From: Sphingomonas hominis
GTDB lineage: Bacteria > Pseudomonadota > Alphaproteobacteria > Sphingomonadales > Sphingomonadaceae
Reading direction: 5' to 3'
Length of the DNA: 64,000 nucleotides
Assembly (NCBI RefSeq): GCF_013328205.1
Contig: NZ_JABULH010000001.1
Span: forward strand, 124,001 to 188,000
Shown: positions 46,110 through 55,856 of the stretch, piece by piece
How positions within the stretch are numbered: position 1 is the first letter of the stretch
How the letters are laid out: each line of letters opens with the position of its first letter
Position numbers and translations under genes: made by a program
The notes under the pieces: model-generated
Databases searched by the model: none
What the model saw: the letters and a program-made list of their open reading frames with translations, nothing else
Told to the model about the DNA's origin: nothing

Positions 46110-46768
46110 CGGGCCGACGCGCCCGAGCCGAGCAGGATCGCCTCCACCGCGTCGAGCATCCCCGACAGCGCGTCGGGGCGGCTCCAGAAATGGTGGTCGC
46201 CGCTCTCCGTGCGGTCGATCGACGCCTCACGCGCGGCGACGAGCGTCTGGAGCGCCAGGCTGGCGAACAGGATGCGCTGGTTGATCGTGGCAGCGGGGAC
46301 GGGCGCCAGCAGGCGGTGGACGTGCGCGACGAACCGGCGAAAGCCATCTGAATGTTCGGGAACGGTGTCGCGGAATAGCGCGCGACGTTCGTTCTGCACG
46401 TTGACGATGAAGCGGAAATAGGTCTCGTGCTCGCCGGTCGGGCCATGAAACGCGACGTTGGGCAGCACCATGGCGCGCACCACCTGCGACAGCGTCGGCT
46501 CGCCGCGCAGCTCCAACTCGTCGAACAACGCGCGGCGTTCCGCGTCGATCAGGTCTGCGCCGTCGATCAACAGCTCGCGCAGCAGGTCGTCCTTGCTGCC
46601 GAAGTGATAATGCACCGCCGCGGCGTTGCGCTGTCCCGCGACCTCGACCACCTCGCGCATCCCGACCGCCGCGATGCCGCGCTCGGCGAACAGGCGGCGC
46701 GCGGCGCGTTTTAACTCGTTGCGGGTGCTGCTGCCGCGCGAGGCGGGCGGGGCGGTGGTCGCGTCCAT
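46106..46768 (-). CDS. TetR-family transcriptional regulator
   Basis: A 220-residue TetR repressor. The N-terminal helix-turn-helix is RNELKRAARRLFAERGIAAVGMREVVEVAG followed by HYHFGSKDDLLREL. Written in short pieces here: the recognition helix region is about residues 20-65. The C-terminal ligand domain is not recognisable in detail. ATG at 46768 gives a normal leader. It is co-translated with the DUF2721-like membrane protein, which it may control; the ligand is unknown. Confidence 0.88.
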   Translation of the reverse strand: MDATTAPPASRGSSTRNELKRAARRLFAERGIAAVGMREVVEVAGQRNAAAVHYHFGSKDDLLRELLIDGADLIDAERRALFDELELRGEPTLSQVVRAMVLPNVAFHGPTGEHETYFRFIVNVQNERRALFRDTVPEHSDGFRRFVAHVHRLLAPVPAATINQRILFASLALQTLVAAREASIDRTESGDHHFWSRPDALSGMLDAVEAILLGSGASAR

Positions 46769-46892
46769 GACGTGCCAGCATCCACGAACCACGATGATGC
46801 CGCAAGCGCCCGCGCGGCCGCCGTCTACGCCGACGTGCTTCACCCGCGCAGCAGGGCAGGGATGTACATGAAGCTAGGTGGGTGATCTGGGC

Positions 46893-47000
46893 ATGCAGGT
46901 TCCTGGTGAACTCGTGCTGCATCGGGCCGCCGGACTGCGCGGCGAGCCGATCGTCGTTTCGGCGGGTTCAGGGCCGAACGTCTGCGTGCGGCCCAAGTGA
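46893..47000 (+). pseudogene. Possible gene remnant (35 residues)
   Basis: A short open frame from ATG to TGA reads MQVPGELVLHRAAGLRGEP and then IVVSAGSGPNVCVRPK, which has coding-like composition but no start signal and matches no protein I know. It may be the end of a decayed gene. Antisense composition or chance is equally possible, so confidence is low. Confidence 0.15.
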
Positions 47001-47021
47001 CTGTCGATCCGCTTCCATCAT

Positions 47022-47060
47022 CGTCATCCCGGACTCGATCCGGGATCCCGCTGCCTTCTC
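47022..47060. repeat. Dispersed repeat, copy 3
   Basis: This copy reads cgtcatcccggactcgatcc then gggatcccgctgccttctc. It is a single arm in the gap before the M20 peptidase 3' end. Confidence 0.75.
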
Positions 47061-47131
47061 CCGCGCTATCCAAAAGCCTGGATCATTTCGAGGCAACGAA
47101 GAAGTAGAAGGCAAGCTGGTCGAATTAAGCC

Positions 47132-48412
47132 TCACCGCTTCTCAGCTGCCAAGCGGCTGATCAGGATCGCGCTGCGCGTCGCCTGGCGCGGCAGGCTGGT
47201 AAGGTCGATCCACTCGCCCTCGGCGTGTGCGCCGCCGCCCGACGCGCCCATCCCGCCCAGCGTATCGGCGTCCGCCGCGACGAAGCTCGAATCCGCCGCG
47301 CCGCGCTTCGCCGGGTCGTATTCTGGCATCTCGGGCAGCGACAGATCGCGATTGACCGCATTCAACCGCGCCAGCAGCGCGCGATTGCCCGTGGTCGGCG
47401 CCATCGGCGGATAGCCCTCGGAGAAGGTGATCGTGGCATTCGTGCGCGGCAGATGCTGCGCGACGATCGCGGTCATCCGCGCCTGCACCCGCGCGTCCTG
47501 TTCGGGCGACAGCGTGCGCAGGTCCCCGCGCGCGACCGCCTGTGCCGCCACGATGTTGGTCTTGCCCGACGCGCTCGCGCGCACGCCGCTGTTGTCGAGC
47601 GCGGCCGGCGTCCCCGCCGCCATCACCCCGACGTTATAGGTGACGTTGGGTTCGGGCAGCTCGCGCCGGAACGTGTCGAGAATACGCGCCAGCTCGTACG
47701 CCGCGCCATAGCCGAGCGCGGGGCCGAACACCGCGCTCGAATGCCCGGTGACGCCCGTCGCCGTGATCGCCCAATTGATCGAGCTACGCCGCGCGGTGGT
47801 GCCCCAATCGCGCCCGTCCTCGGTTGCGACATTCTCATATTCCAGCGCGACGTCGGCCCATTTGCCCGCCGCGATCAGGTCGGCGCGCGCGAGGGCGAGC
47901 GGTGCGCCGGTGCGCTCCTCGTCGCCGGTCAGCACCACCTGAATGTCGGCGTTCCTGAGCGTGCCCGCCGCCTTCATCGCGCGCAACGCGGCGACGATCA
48001 CGACCAATCCGCCCTTGTCGTCGCCGACGCCGGGGCCGTAGGCGCGCGTGCCCTCGCGCCGCAACCCGGTGAACGGGCTGTCGGGCTCGAACACCGTATC
48101 GAGGTGTCCGATCAGTAGCACGCGCTTCCCGCGGCCGTTGCCCTTATGCGTCGCGACGATGTGACCCGCCCGCCCGGTCGCGCGCATGTCGACGAAGCGT
48201 ACATCGAAACCGAGCGGCGCGAGTTCGCGGCGCATCATCTCGCCCACCTTCGTCACGCCGTCGAGGTTGAGCGAGCCCGAATTCTGCTCGACCAATCGTT
48301 GGAGCAGCGCCTCGCTGCGGGTCGCGTCGGCGATGACCGCGTCGCGCATCCTCGTCTCGACCGGAGAGAGCGTTGCCGCAGCGGCGGCGAGCAAGAGCAG
48401 GGTAGCGATCAT
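47132..48412 (-). CDS. Exported M20-family metallopeptidase
   Basis: A 426-residue zinc peptidase of the M20 (glutamate carboxypeptidase) family, with a short hydrophobic leader (MIATLLLLAAAAATLS). Zinc and catalytic residues lie in VLLIGHLDTVFEPD, GPGVGDDKGGLVVIVAAL, VLTGDEERTGAPLALA and GASGGGAHAEGEWID. ATG at 48412 gives the leader; an upstream in-frame ATG is nine codons longer. Its likely substrates are folylpolyglutamates, small peptides or amides. It is monocistronic. Confidence 0.9.
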   Translation of the reverse strand: MIATLLLLAAAAATLSPVETRMRDAVIADATRSEALLQRLVEQNSGSLNLDGVTKVGEMMRRELAPLGFDVRFVDMRATGRAGHIVATHKGNGRGKRVLLIGHLDTVFEPDSPFTGLRREGTRAYGPGVGDDKGGLVVIVAALRAMKAAGTLRNADIQVVLTGDEERTGAPLALARADLIAAGKWADVALEYENVATEDGRDWGTTARRSSINWAITATGVTGHSSAVFGPALGYGAAYELARILDTFRRELPEPNVTYNVGVMAAGTPAALDNSGVRASASGKTNIVAAQAVARGDLRTLSPEQDARVQARMTAIVAQHLPRTNATITFSEGYPPMAPTTGNRALLARLNAVNRDLSLPEMPEYDPAKRGAADSSFVAADADTLGGMGASGGGAHAEGEWIDLTSLPRQATRSAILISRLAAEKR

Positions 48413-48533
48413 GTTCGCGAAGCTAGAACAGTTCCGCACCGATCTGAACAGCGATCAGCGCCGATCGCCTTCCACTTGATCGATAGATCGCGGCAGCATC
48501 GCAAAGTCTAGACCACGCAACCTCAAACAACGC

Positions 48534-48566
48534 GAAAAGCCCGCACCGCGCTCGGCGGTACGGGCT
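48534..48566 (-). terminator. Terminator after the SDR gene
   Basis: On the minus strand an 11-bp stem (arms 48538-48548 and 48556-48566, agcccgcaccg with cggtacgggct on the plus strand, one G-T pair) is followed by TTTT. It lies 24 bases past the SDR stop and fits an intrinsic terminator for the SRPBCC-ADH-SDR operon. Confidence 0.8.
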
Positions 48567-48589
48567 CGTCATACTGCTAGGCCGTTCGA

Positions 48590-49375
48590 TCAGTCCTTCG
48601 CCGATCCCGGTTCCGCCATCTTGCGGTGCTGCTCGGCCAGCACCGAACCCGGCACGACGTTCGCCAGCACGCCCTGGATCTTGGTCGACCAGCCCGAGAA
48701 GATCGACGGCTTGCCGTTCATCAGCGCCTTCCAGCCGTCCTTGGCGACATCCTCGGCCGAGCGCTTGTTGGGATCGCTGCCGACCTGCGTGTCGAGCAGG
48801 TCGCCGCGCGCGAAGAACTCGGTGTCGACCGGGCCGGGCATCAGCGTGCTGATCGTCACCCCGTCGGCGTCCTTCAACTCGTTGCGCAGCGCTTCGGTGA
48901 AGCTGTCGATGAACGCCTTAGTGCCGTTATACACCGCCTGGAACGCGCCGGGGATGTAGCCCGCGACCGATCCGACCACCATCACCTTGCCCTCGTTGCG
49001 CGCCACCATGTCTGGCAGCACGCGCTGGAGCAGATAGGCGGTGCCGGTGATGTTGGTGTCGACCACGTGCCGCCAGTCCTCGACCTTCTGGTCGAGGAAG
49101 CCGTGACCCAGCCCGCGCCCGGCGTTGGCGCACAGCACGTCGACGCGGCGACCGTTGGTGGCGGCGAGCAGCTTGTCGACGCCCTCAATCGTCGAGAGAT
49201 CGGCCTCGACCGCCTGCACCTGCGTGCCGAACTGCTCGAAATCGCGCGCGGCGTCGTTGATCAGTGCTTCGTCGGCGACAACCAGGATGTCGTAACCGTC
49301 CTGCGCGGCGAGCGTCGCGAGCTCGAACCCGATGCCGGTCGAGGCACCGGTGATGATGGCGAATTTGTCGGCCAT
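48590..49375 (-). CDS. Short-chain dehydrogenase/reductase
   Basis: A 261-residue SDR. The cofactor motif is FAIITGASTGIGFELATLA, the structural NAG is in VLCANAGRGLGHG, and the catalytic Ser, Tyr and Lys are in MVVGSVAGYIPG and QAVYNGTKAFIDSF. The last gene of a three-gene operon with an alcohol dehydrogenase and an SRPBCC protein; the next gene is 14 bases upstream. Substrate unknown. A terminator follows. Confidence 0.92.
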   Translation of the reverse strand: MADKFAIITGASTGIGFELATLAAQDGYDILVVADEALINDAARDFEQFGTQVQAVEADLSTIEGVDKLLAATNGRRVDVLCANAGRGLGHGFLDQKVEDWRHVVDTNITGTAYLLQRVLPDMVARNEGKVMVVGSVAGYIPGAFQAVYNGTKAFIDSFTEALRNELKDADGVTISTLMPGPVDTEFFARGDLLDTQVGSDPNKRSAEDVAKDGWKALMNGKPSIFSGWSTKIQGVLANVVPGSVLAEQHRKMAEPGSAKD

Positions 49376-49389
49376 GTGTTGAACTCCTG

Positions 49390-50571
49390 TTAGCCGTTCA
49401 GGCCGGGTTTGAGCACGATCTTGGTGTAGTCATTCTGCTCGTCATGGAACTTCTGGTAGCCGAGCGGCGCGTCCTCCAGGTCCATCCGGTGCGAGATCAG
49501 GAAGGTCGTGTCGATCTTCCCGTCGATGATCGCCTGGAGCAGGCCCGGTAGGTAATGCTGGACGTGGGTCTGCCCGGTCTTGAGCGTCAGCCCTTTCTCC
49601 ATAAACGCACCGAGCGGCCATTTGTCGACGAACCCGCCATAGACCGCTGGCATCGATACGCGCCCGCCCTTGCGACACGCGATGATCGCCTGACGATTGG
49701 CGTGCGGGCGATCGGTGCCGAGGAAGGTCGACGCCTTGATCTGGTCGACCACGTTATCGACGTACAGGCCGTGCGATTCGAGCCCGACCGAGTCGATCAC
49801 CGCGTCGGGACCAATCCCGCCGGTCATCAGCATCAGCGCGTCGTAGATGTCGGTCTGCTCGAAATTGAGCGTCTCCGCGCCGAACTTCTTGGCCAGCTCC
49901 AGGCGGCGCGGGAAATGGTCGATGGCGATCACGCGCTCTGCCCCCATCAGGAACGCCGATTGCACCGCGAATAGCCCGACCGGGCCGCAACCCCAGACCG
50001 CTACCGTGTCGCCGGGCTCGATGTCGGCATTCTCCGCCGCCATCCAACCGGTCGGCAGGATGTCGGATAGGAACAGCACCTTGTCGTCCTCGATACCATC
50101 CGGGATGACGATCGGCCCGACGTCGCTGAACGGCACACGGACGTACTCCGCCTGACCGCCCGCATAGCCGCCGGTCATGTGGCTGTAGCCGAACAACCCC
50201 GCCATCGGGTGGCCGTACAGTTCTTGTGCGATGTCCTGATTGTCCGCCGGCAGTCCGTTGTCGCAGGCTGAATATTGGTGCTTGCCGCAGTGGAAGCACG
50301 ACCCGCACGCGATCGTGAACGGCACCACGACGCGCTGGCCCTTCTTCAACGTCGACTTCGCGCCGACCTCGACCACCTCGCCCATGAATTCATGGCCCAG
50401 GATGTCGCCTGCCTTCATCGTCGGGATGTACCCGTCGTAGAGGTGGAGGTCCGAGCCGCAGATCGCGGTCGACGTCACCTTGATGATGCAATCGCGCGGA
50501 TTGACGATGCCGGGGTCGTCGACCGTGTCGACGCGCACGTCATGCTTGCCGTGCCAAGTCAGCGCTCTCAC
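49390..50571 (-). CDS. Zinc-dependent alcohol dehydrogenase (formaldehyde-dehydrogenase-like)
   Basis: A 393-residue zinc MDR enzyme. The catalytic zinc residues are in [15 protein letters not shown] and [14 protein letters not shown]; the structural zinc cysteines are in [20 protein letters not shown]. The cofactor loop is [17 protein letters not shown] and [18 protein letters not shown]. The GTG start overlaps the SRPBCC stop (GTGA). The family includes glutathione-independent formaldehyde dehydrogenases and threonine dehydrogenase-like enzymes; the substrate is open. It is the middle gene of the operon. Confidence 0.93.
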   Translation of the reverse strand: MRALTWHGKHDVRVDTVDDPGIVNPRDCIIKVTSTAICGSDLHLYDGYIPTMKAGDILGHEFMGEVVEVGAKSTLKKGQRVVVPFTIACGSCFHCGKHQYSACDNGLPADNQDIAQELYGHPMAGLFGYSHMTGGYAGGQAEYVRVPFSDVGPIVIPDGIEDDKVLFLSDILPTGWMAAENADIEPGDTVAVWGCGPVGLFAVQSAFLMGAERVIAIDHFPRRLELAKKFGAETLNFEQTDIYDALMLMTGGIGPDAVIDSVGLESHGLYVDNVVDQIKASTFLGTDRPHANRQAIIACRKGGRVSMPAVYGGFVDKWPLGAFMEKGLTLKTGQTHVQHYLPGLLQAIIDGKIDTTFLISHRMDLEDAPLGYQKFHDEQNDYTKIVLKPGLNG

Positions 50572-51140
50572 AGCCCCATCTCCTCGAATTGCTTCTGGTT
50601 CATAGCGGGCGTCGCGATCTCGCCGGCTTCCATCAGTTGCTTGAATCGCCGCAGATCGCGGCGCGCCTGGATCGCGGGTTCGCGCTGGAACAGCTTGGCG
50701 ATCAGCTTGCCGACCACGCCCGCGGGCGGATCGTACAGGATCGTCGCGGTCACCACCGTGCCGCGTGCGCCCGCATCGCGGAACTCGACGCGGCCCGAGT
50801 TGGGCACGTCCGCGCCTTCCTCGCTGGTCCAGGCGATCAGCGCATTCGGCTGATCCTCCGTCACGCGCGCGTCCCACTCGACCGTGGTGCCGCCCGGTGC
50901 CTTCACCACCCAGTGCGAGCGCGTGGCGTCGGGCGTGTCGATGCTGACGACATTCTCCATGAAGTGCGGCAGATTGGAGAAGTCGCGGAAATAGGCGTAA
51001 ACCTCCGCGACCGGCTTGTTGATCGTCACCGCGCGCGCCACCGCACTCGATCCATGCGCATCGGGGATCGTGGCGGCAGTCAGTTGGTCGGCATTCTTCT
51101 TCGCGGACACAATCGGTCCGTCGTCGCGCTGATCGCTCAT
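50568..51140 (-). CDS. SRPBCC (cyclase/dehydrase-like) protein
   Basis: A 190-residue protein of the START-like SRPBCC fold. [41 protein letters not shown] and [20 protein letters not shown] match the family; the ends (about 1-35) are disordered. Such proteins bind hydrophobic ligands. ATG at 51140 follows GGAGACTGAG. It heads the operon with ADH and SDR and may chaperone their substrate. A possible EcfG-type promoter lies about 30-55 bases upstream. Confidence 0.85.
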   Translation of the reverse strand: MSDQRDDGPIVSAKKNADQLTAATIPDAHGSSAVARAVTINKPVAEVYAYFRDFSNLPHFMENVVSIDTPDATRSHWVVKAPGGTTVEWDARVTEDQPNALIAWTSEEGADVPNSGRVEFRDAGARGTVVTATILYDPPAGVVGKLIAKLFQREPAIQARRDLRRFKQLMEAGEIATPAMNQKQFEEMGL

Positions 51141-51168
51141 CTCAGTCTCCACGCAAGCGTGCGACCTC

Positions 51169-51194
51169 AAGCGATCGGTAACGCGAGGCGTTCC
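51169..51194 (-). promoter_or_regulatory. Possible EcfG (general stress) promoter
   Basis: On the minus strand GGAAC (51194-51190) and CGCTT (51173-51169) are 16 bases apart, resembling the GGAAC / CGTT promoter of EcfG-type sigma factors. The SRPBCC start codon lies about 28 bases downstream. The -10 half deviates by one base from the consensus, so this is a candidate only. Confidence 0.4.
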
Positions 51195-51370
51195 TCGCCC
51201 GCATCGCTTAGCTGATGCAGATCAATGCTTTGACGCGCGCGAGCGTAACGACTTTCGCTGGTCTTTGACAAAGCGTTGCTTGCTGTTCGGCTTCATTGCG
51301 GCGCGCGGTCAAGATCATCATCTCGTCTGCATCAACGGGCGACACAGCCCGATCCATTAGGAGATTATCG

Positions 51371-51799
51371 ATGCTAACGCTCATCGCCGCGGCCCTGTTG
51401 GCCGCTCCCGCCGCCGCCGACACGCATCACGAACAATTCGATCATGGTGGTGCCCGCGTCCACGTCACCTATCATGGCCAACTGAAGCCCGAGTTGCGGC
51501 AGGTCGGTGCCGCCTCCGCGCCCGGCCGTCCCGCGACGCTGCAATGCCGCTGGCAGGCGCGCGTCACCGTGGAGCGCAGCGCCCGAGCCACCGCCGGCCA
51601 CGTCGCCACGCGCCGCATCGACGCGCCGGTGCTCGTCACCGGACATCGGCCGGGCTGGTGCGATACGCAGGCGGCGGCTATCGGGGCCGAGGTGGCGGCC
51701 GCCAGTGATCGCCTGCGCGCGCATCTGGTCGAGGTCGCGCGCCGCGATCGCGGCGTGTTGGTCGCCGAACTCGAACAAGCACGAGGACGTAACAGTTGA
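51371..51799 (+). CDS. Hypothetical exported protein
   Basis: A 142-residue protein with a signal peptide (MLTLIAAALLAAPAAA) and a mature domain with two Cys (LQCRWQARVTV and RPGWCDTQAA), likely disulfide-bonded in the periplasm. ATG follows AGGAGATTATCG. It overlaps the next gene by 4 bases (TTGA), so both are probably expressed together. No family recognised. Confidence 0.65.
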   Translation: MLTLIAAALLAAPAAADTHHEQFDHGGARVHVTYHGQLKPELRQVGAASAPGRPATLQCRWQARVTVERSARATAGHVATRRIDAPVLVTGHRPGWCDTQAAAIGAEVAAASDRLRAHLVEVARRDRGVLVAELEQARGRNS

Positions 51800-52530
51800 C
51801 GCGTAAACCGGCTCTCGCCGCCTTGGCGCTACTCGCCAGCACCGCCGCCCACGCGCAGGTCCGCCCGCACGTCAGTGTCGAGGCAACCACCGACGAGCGT
51901 CGTCGTGGCATCAGCTGGAGCGACGGCGAGGGAGCGCTCGCCGCCTCCGCCCAGCTCGACTTCTCCAACGGCTTCGACCTCGGCGTGCGTGCGCTGTCCA
52001 CGCGCGGTGACCCGCGCCACGGCGGCGCCGACGCGGTGTTCGAGCCGACGATCGGCTACAGCCAGACGGTGAACGGCTTGCGCCTCGACGCTTTCGCGAC
52101 CGGACACGTCTTCACGGGCGGCACCGGCCCGCTCGACTATTACGAGGGCGGGGCAGGGGCGAGCTACACGCTCGGCCCGGCGGAGGCGGGCGTCGAGGCA
52201 CGCTACGCCCCGTCGCAGGACGCGATCGGCGGCAGCAACCTGTATCTGGGGCTGCGCGGGCGCGTCGGCGTTCCGGTGACCCCGTTTAGCTTCACCGCCA
52301 GTGCCGGGCGATCGAGCGGCGACGTCAACGATCCCGTCCGCGCCGCGCGGCTACGGCCCGACAACACCTATTATGATTGGTCGTTCGGCGTGCAGCACGC
52401 GACCGGGCCGCTGGTGTTGACGGTGGAATATACCGGCACCGATATCGACAACACGCGCGCGCTGTCGCCATTCGCGGCACGTAACAACGCGGGCGACCGG
52501 ATCGCAGCACGCGCGGCGCTGAGTTTCTAG
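51796..52530 (+). CDS. TorF-like putative outer-membrane protein
   Basis: A 244-residue protein with a signal peptide (MTRKPALAALALLASTAAHA) and a beta-rich mature part that ends in Phe (RIAARAALSF), the usual signature of an outer-membrane barrel. The pattern VSVEATTDERRRGISWSDGE resembles the TorF family of putative porins. The start is a TTG overlapping the upstream stop, preceded by GAGGACG; no ATG is nearby, so this rests on context. Confidence 0.75.
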   Translation: MTRKPALAALALLASTAAHAQVRPHVSVEATTDERRRGISWSDGEGALAASAQLDFSNGFDLGVRALSTRGDPRHGGADAVFEPTIGYSQTVNGLRLDAFATGHVFTGGTGPLDYYEGGAGASYTLGPAEAGVEARYAPSQDAIGGSNLYLGLRGRVGVPVTPFSFTASAGRSSGDVNDPVRAARLRPDNTYYDWSFGVQHATGPLVLTVEYTGTDIDNTRALSPFAARNNAGDRIAARAALSF

Positions 52531-52579
52531 GTCGGTTGGGTCACGTCGCTCGGTCTTCTCGAGTCACCCACTCTCCTCT

Positions 52580-52617
52580 CGTCACCCCGGACTCGATCCG
52601 GGGTCCCGCTTCTTCTC
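52580..52617. repeat. Dispersed repeat, copy 4
   Basis: This copy reads cgtcaccccggactcgatcc then ggggtcccgcttcttctc. Its core resembles the copies at 16945 and 47022. Confidence 0.75.
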
Positions 52618-52766
52618 GCGACGCTTAGGAAGGCGAGATACCGAAGCGAGTCCGAGAGGACGGACGCGGAGAGCGGGGAGCACAGTGCGGCGTCCTTGTG
52701 CCTTCCGCCGACCTGCGCTCCCAACGATCACGGCTAAAGCAGAGAACTACCGCCACCTACGTCGCT

Positions 52767-52799
52767 GTCACCTCGGCCTTGAGCCGGAATCCCACTTCC
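52767..52799. repeat. Dispersed repeat, copy 5 (degenerate)
   Basis: This copy reads gtcacctcggccttgagccg then gaatcccacttcc. The core palindrome is degraded relative to the other copies. It ends just before the glnA terminator. Confidence 0.55.
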
Positions 52800-52805
52800 C
52801 CTCCC

Positions 52806-52844
52806 GCAAAAGAAAAAGGCGCCCGGATTGCTCCGAACGCCTTT
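52806..52844 (-). terminator. Terminator for glnA
   Basis: On the minus strand a 10-bp stem (GGCGTTCGGA with TCCGGGCGCC, loop gcaa) is followed by TTTTTCTTTT. It is about 120 bases past the glnA stop; the hairpins at 52850-52962 lie between. Confidence 0.85.
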
Positions 52845-52961
52845 GCTCAACCGTAGCAGCGCCGCGGCAAAGCCGCGTCGTCGGTCCTCGCGAGCGCGAG
52901 GCCGGCCGACAGCGCCTGTGCGAGCGGTCACCCGCTCGCACCGCGTGCCGGCGCGGCACGC

Positions 52962-54374
52962 TCAGGCGCTGTAATACATGTCATATTCCACCGGGCTCGG
53001 CGTCATCTCCCAACGCGCAACCTCGCCCCACTTCAGCTCGACGTACGCCTCGATCTGATCCTTGGTGAACACGTCGCCCTTCAACAGGAAGTCGTGGTCG
53101 GCCATCAGGCAGTCAAGCGCCTCGCGCAAGCTCGCGCAAACCGTCGGCACTTCCGCCAGCTCGGCCGGCGGCAGATCGTACAGATTCTTGTCCATCGCCT
53201 CGCCCGGATGGATCTTGTTCTGGATACCATCCAGCCCCGCCATCAGCAGCGCGGCATAAGCGAGATACGGGTTCGCCATCGCGTCGGGGAAGCGCACCTC
53301 GACGCGCTTCGACTTCGGGCCGGTACCGTATGGAATACGGCACGATGCCGAGCGGTTGCGTGCCGAATAGGCGAGCAGCACCGGCGCCTCGTACCCCGGC
53401 ACGAGCCGCTTGTAGCTGTTGGTGGTCGGGTTGGTGAAGGCGTTGATTGCCTTCGCGTGCTTGATGATGCCGCCGATGAAGTAGAGGCAGGTGTCCGACA
53501 GGCCCGCATAGCCGTTGCCCGCGAACAGCGGCTCCTTGCCCTGCCAGATCGAGAAGTGCGTGTGCATCCCCGATCCGTTGTCCTCCTTGATCGGCTTAGG
53601 CATGAACGTCGCCGACTTGCCGTACGCGTGCGCCACCTGGTGCACGACGTACTTGTAAATCTGCATCCGGTCGGCGGTCTGCGTCAGCGTGCCGAAGGTC
53701 AGCCCCAGCTCGTGCTGTGCCGCTGCCACCTCGTGGTGGTGCTTGTCGCACGGCAGGCCCATCTCGAGCATCGTGGTGACCATCTCGCCGCGGATGTCGA
53801 CCGCCGAGTCGACCGGCGCGACCGGGAAGTAACCGCCCTTGGCACGCGGGCGATGCGCGAGGTTGCCGCCCTCATATTCGCGACCGGTGTTGGTCGGCAG
53901 TTCGATGTCGTCGATCTTGAAATATGACTGGTTGTACGACGTGTCGAAACGAACGTCGTCGAACATGAAGAACTCGGCTTCCGGCCCCACATAGACCGTG
54001 TCACCGATGCCGAGCTGCGCGACGTAAGCCTCGGCGCGCTTGGCGGTGGTGCGCGGATCGCGCGCATAGCCCTCGCCGGTCGACGGCTCGACGATGTCGC
54101 AGAACACGATCAGCATCGGCGTCGCCGAGAACGGATCGGTGTAGATCGCGTCGAGATCGGGCATCAGGATCATGTCCGACTCGTTGATCGCCTTCCAGCC
54201 CTCGATTGAGGAACCGTCGAACATCAGACCGTCGGTCCACTCATCCTCGCCCATGACGCTCGCGACCATGGTCAAATGCTGCCACTTGCCCTTGGGATCG
54301 GTGAAGCGCAGATCGATCCACTCGATCTCCTCGTCCTTGATCTTGCTCAGAACGTCTGCGGCCGTATTTGCCAT
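52962..54374 (-). CDS. glnA: glutamine synthetase type I
   Basis: A 470-residue glutamine synthetase that makes glutamine from glutamate, ammonia and [22 protein letters not shown] is the N-terminus; [39 protein letters not shown] and the adenylylation segment [15 protein letters not shown] (Tyr about residue 399) are present. It should be controlled by adenylylation and feedback. It lies 79 bases after glnB on the same strand, so the two form the usual glnBA unit. Confidence 0.98.
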   Translation of the reverse strand: MANTAADVLSKIKDEEIEWIDLRFTDPKGKWQHLTMVASVMGEDEWTDGLMFDGSSIEGWKAINESDMILMPDLDAIYTDPFSATPMLIVFCDIVEPSTGEGYARDPRTTAKRAEAYVAQLGIGDTVYVGPEAEFFMFDDVRFDTSYNQSYFKIDDIELPTNTGREYEGGNLAHRPRAKGGYFPVAPVDSAVDIRGEMVTTMLEMGLPCDKHHHEVAAAQHELGLTFGTLTQTADRMQIYKYVVHQVAHAYGKSATFMPKPIKEDNGSGMHTHFSIWQGKEPLFAGNGYAGLSDTCLYFIGGIIKHAKAINAFTNPTTNSYKRLVPGYEAPVLLAYSARNRSASCRIPYGTGPKSKRVEVRFPDAMANPYLAYAALLMAGLDGIQNKIHPGEAMDKNLYDLPPAELAEVPTVCASLREALDCLMADHDFLLKGDVFTKDQIEAYVELKWGEVARWEMTPSPVEYDMYYSA

Positions 54375-54453
54375 GTCGCTTCTTCCTTGATCGTTCGCCG
54401 CGCCTGCGGGCCGGCTGTGCTGGAACTTAGAGGTCGATGATGGGGGTACGCGA

Positions 54454-54960
<507 letters not shown>

Positions 54961-54962
54961 AA

Positions 54963-55790
54963 TCACGCGTAAGGCGGCTTGTGCAGCCCAGCCGGCGAGG
55001 TGGTGAAGATCTCGCACCCCGTCTCGGTAATGCCGATCGAATGCTCGAACTGTGCCGATAGTGACCGGTCGCGCGTCACCGCGGTCCAACCGTCGTCGAG
55101 TAGCTTCACGTCAGGGCGACCAATGTTGATCATCGGCTCGACCGTGAAGATCATGCCGGGGCGCAGCTCGGGTCCGGTGCCCGGCCGCCCGACGTGCACC
55201 ACCTCGGGCGCGTCGTGGAACAGCCGCCCGACGCCGTGCCCGCAGAAATCGCGTACCACGCCGTAGCGGTGCGCCTCGGCATGGCGCTGCACCGCGTGCG
55301 CAATATCGCCCATGTGGTTGCCGGGCTTCGCCTGCTCCAGCCCGAGCATCAGGCATTCGTAGGTCACCTCCACCAGCCGGCGGGCCTTCAACGGCACGTC
55401 GCCGATCAGGTACATGCGGCTCGAATCGCCGTGCCAGCCATCGACGATCGGGGTCACGTCGACGTTGACGATATCGCCCGACTTCAGCGTCTTTTCCGAC
55501 GGTATCCCGTGGCAGACGACGTGGTTGATCGAAATGCAGGTCGAGTGCGTGTAGCCGCGATACCCCAGCGTCGCGGGCACGCCGCCGCGGTCTGCAATGA
55601 AGTCATAGATCAGCCGGTCGATCTCGGCCGTCGTCACGCCCGGCACCATGTGGGCCGCGATCATGTCCAGCGTCTCGGCGGCGAGCCGCCCCGCCTTGTG
55701 CATGCCCTCGAACGCGTCGGGGCCGTGCAGCTTGATCGCGCCGTCGCGCCCGAGCGGCGCGTCGCTGGTGACGGTAACGTAGTTGGTCAT
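54963..55790 (-). CDS. map: methionine aminopeptidase type I
   Basis: A 275-residue MetAP that removes the initiator Met. Metal ligands occur in NVDVTPIVDGWHGDSSRMY (Asp), GHGVGRLFHDAPEVVH (His), FTVEPMINIG (Glu) and the final FEHSIGITETG. ATG at 55790 begins MTNYVTVTSDAPLG, a short leader before the catalytic fold. It is transcribed in the same direction as glnB but apart from it. Confidence 0.97.
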   Translation of the reverse strand: MTNYVTVTSDAPLGRDGAIKLHGPDAFEGMHKAGRLAAETLDMIAAHMVPGVTTAEIDRLIYDFIADRGGVPATLGYRGYTHSTCISINHVVCHGIPSEKTLKSGDIVNVDVTPIVDGWHGDSSRMYLIGDVPLKARRLVEVTYECLMLGLEQAKPGNHMGDIAHAVQRHAEAHRYGVVRDFCGHGVGRLFHDAPEVVHVGRPGTGPELRPGMIFTVEPMINIGRPDVKLLDDGWTAVTRDRSLSAQFEHSIGITETGCEIFTTSPAGLHKPPYA

Positions 55791-55856
55791 GCCGCCGGAT
55801 ATAGCGCGAACGACCTGCGTTTGCGAGGCAAAGCGCTTGCCGATAAGGACCTGTAC

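Larger units (their letters stand above)
46769..47131. other. Intergenic region with repeat and a possible remnant
   Basis: This 363-base gap lies between the TetR gene and the 3' end of the M20 peptidase gene. It contains the TetR promoter region, a short open frame at 46893-47000 and a dispersed repeat at about 47022. I see no other convincing gene. Confidence 0.5.
52531..52961. other. Intergenic region with repeats and hairpins before glnA 3' end
   Basis: A 431-base stretch without a convincing gene. It holds two copies of the dispersed repeat (52580, 52767), the glnA terminator (52806-52844) and a row of GC-rich hairpins (52850-52962) described in findings. Confidence 0.7.
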
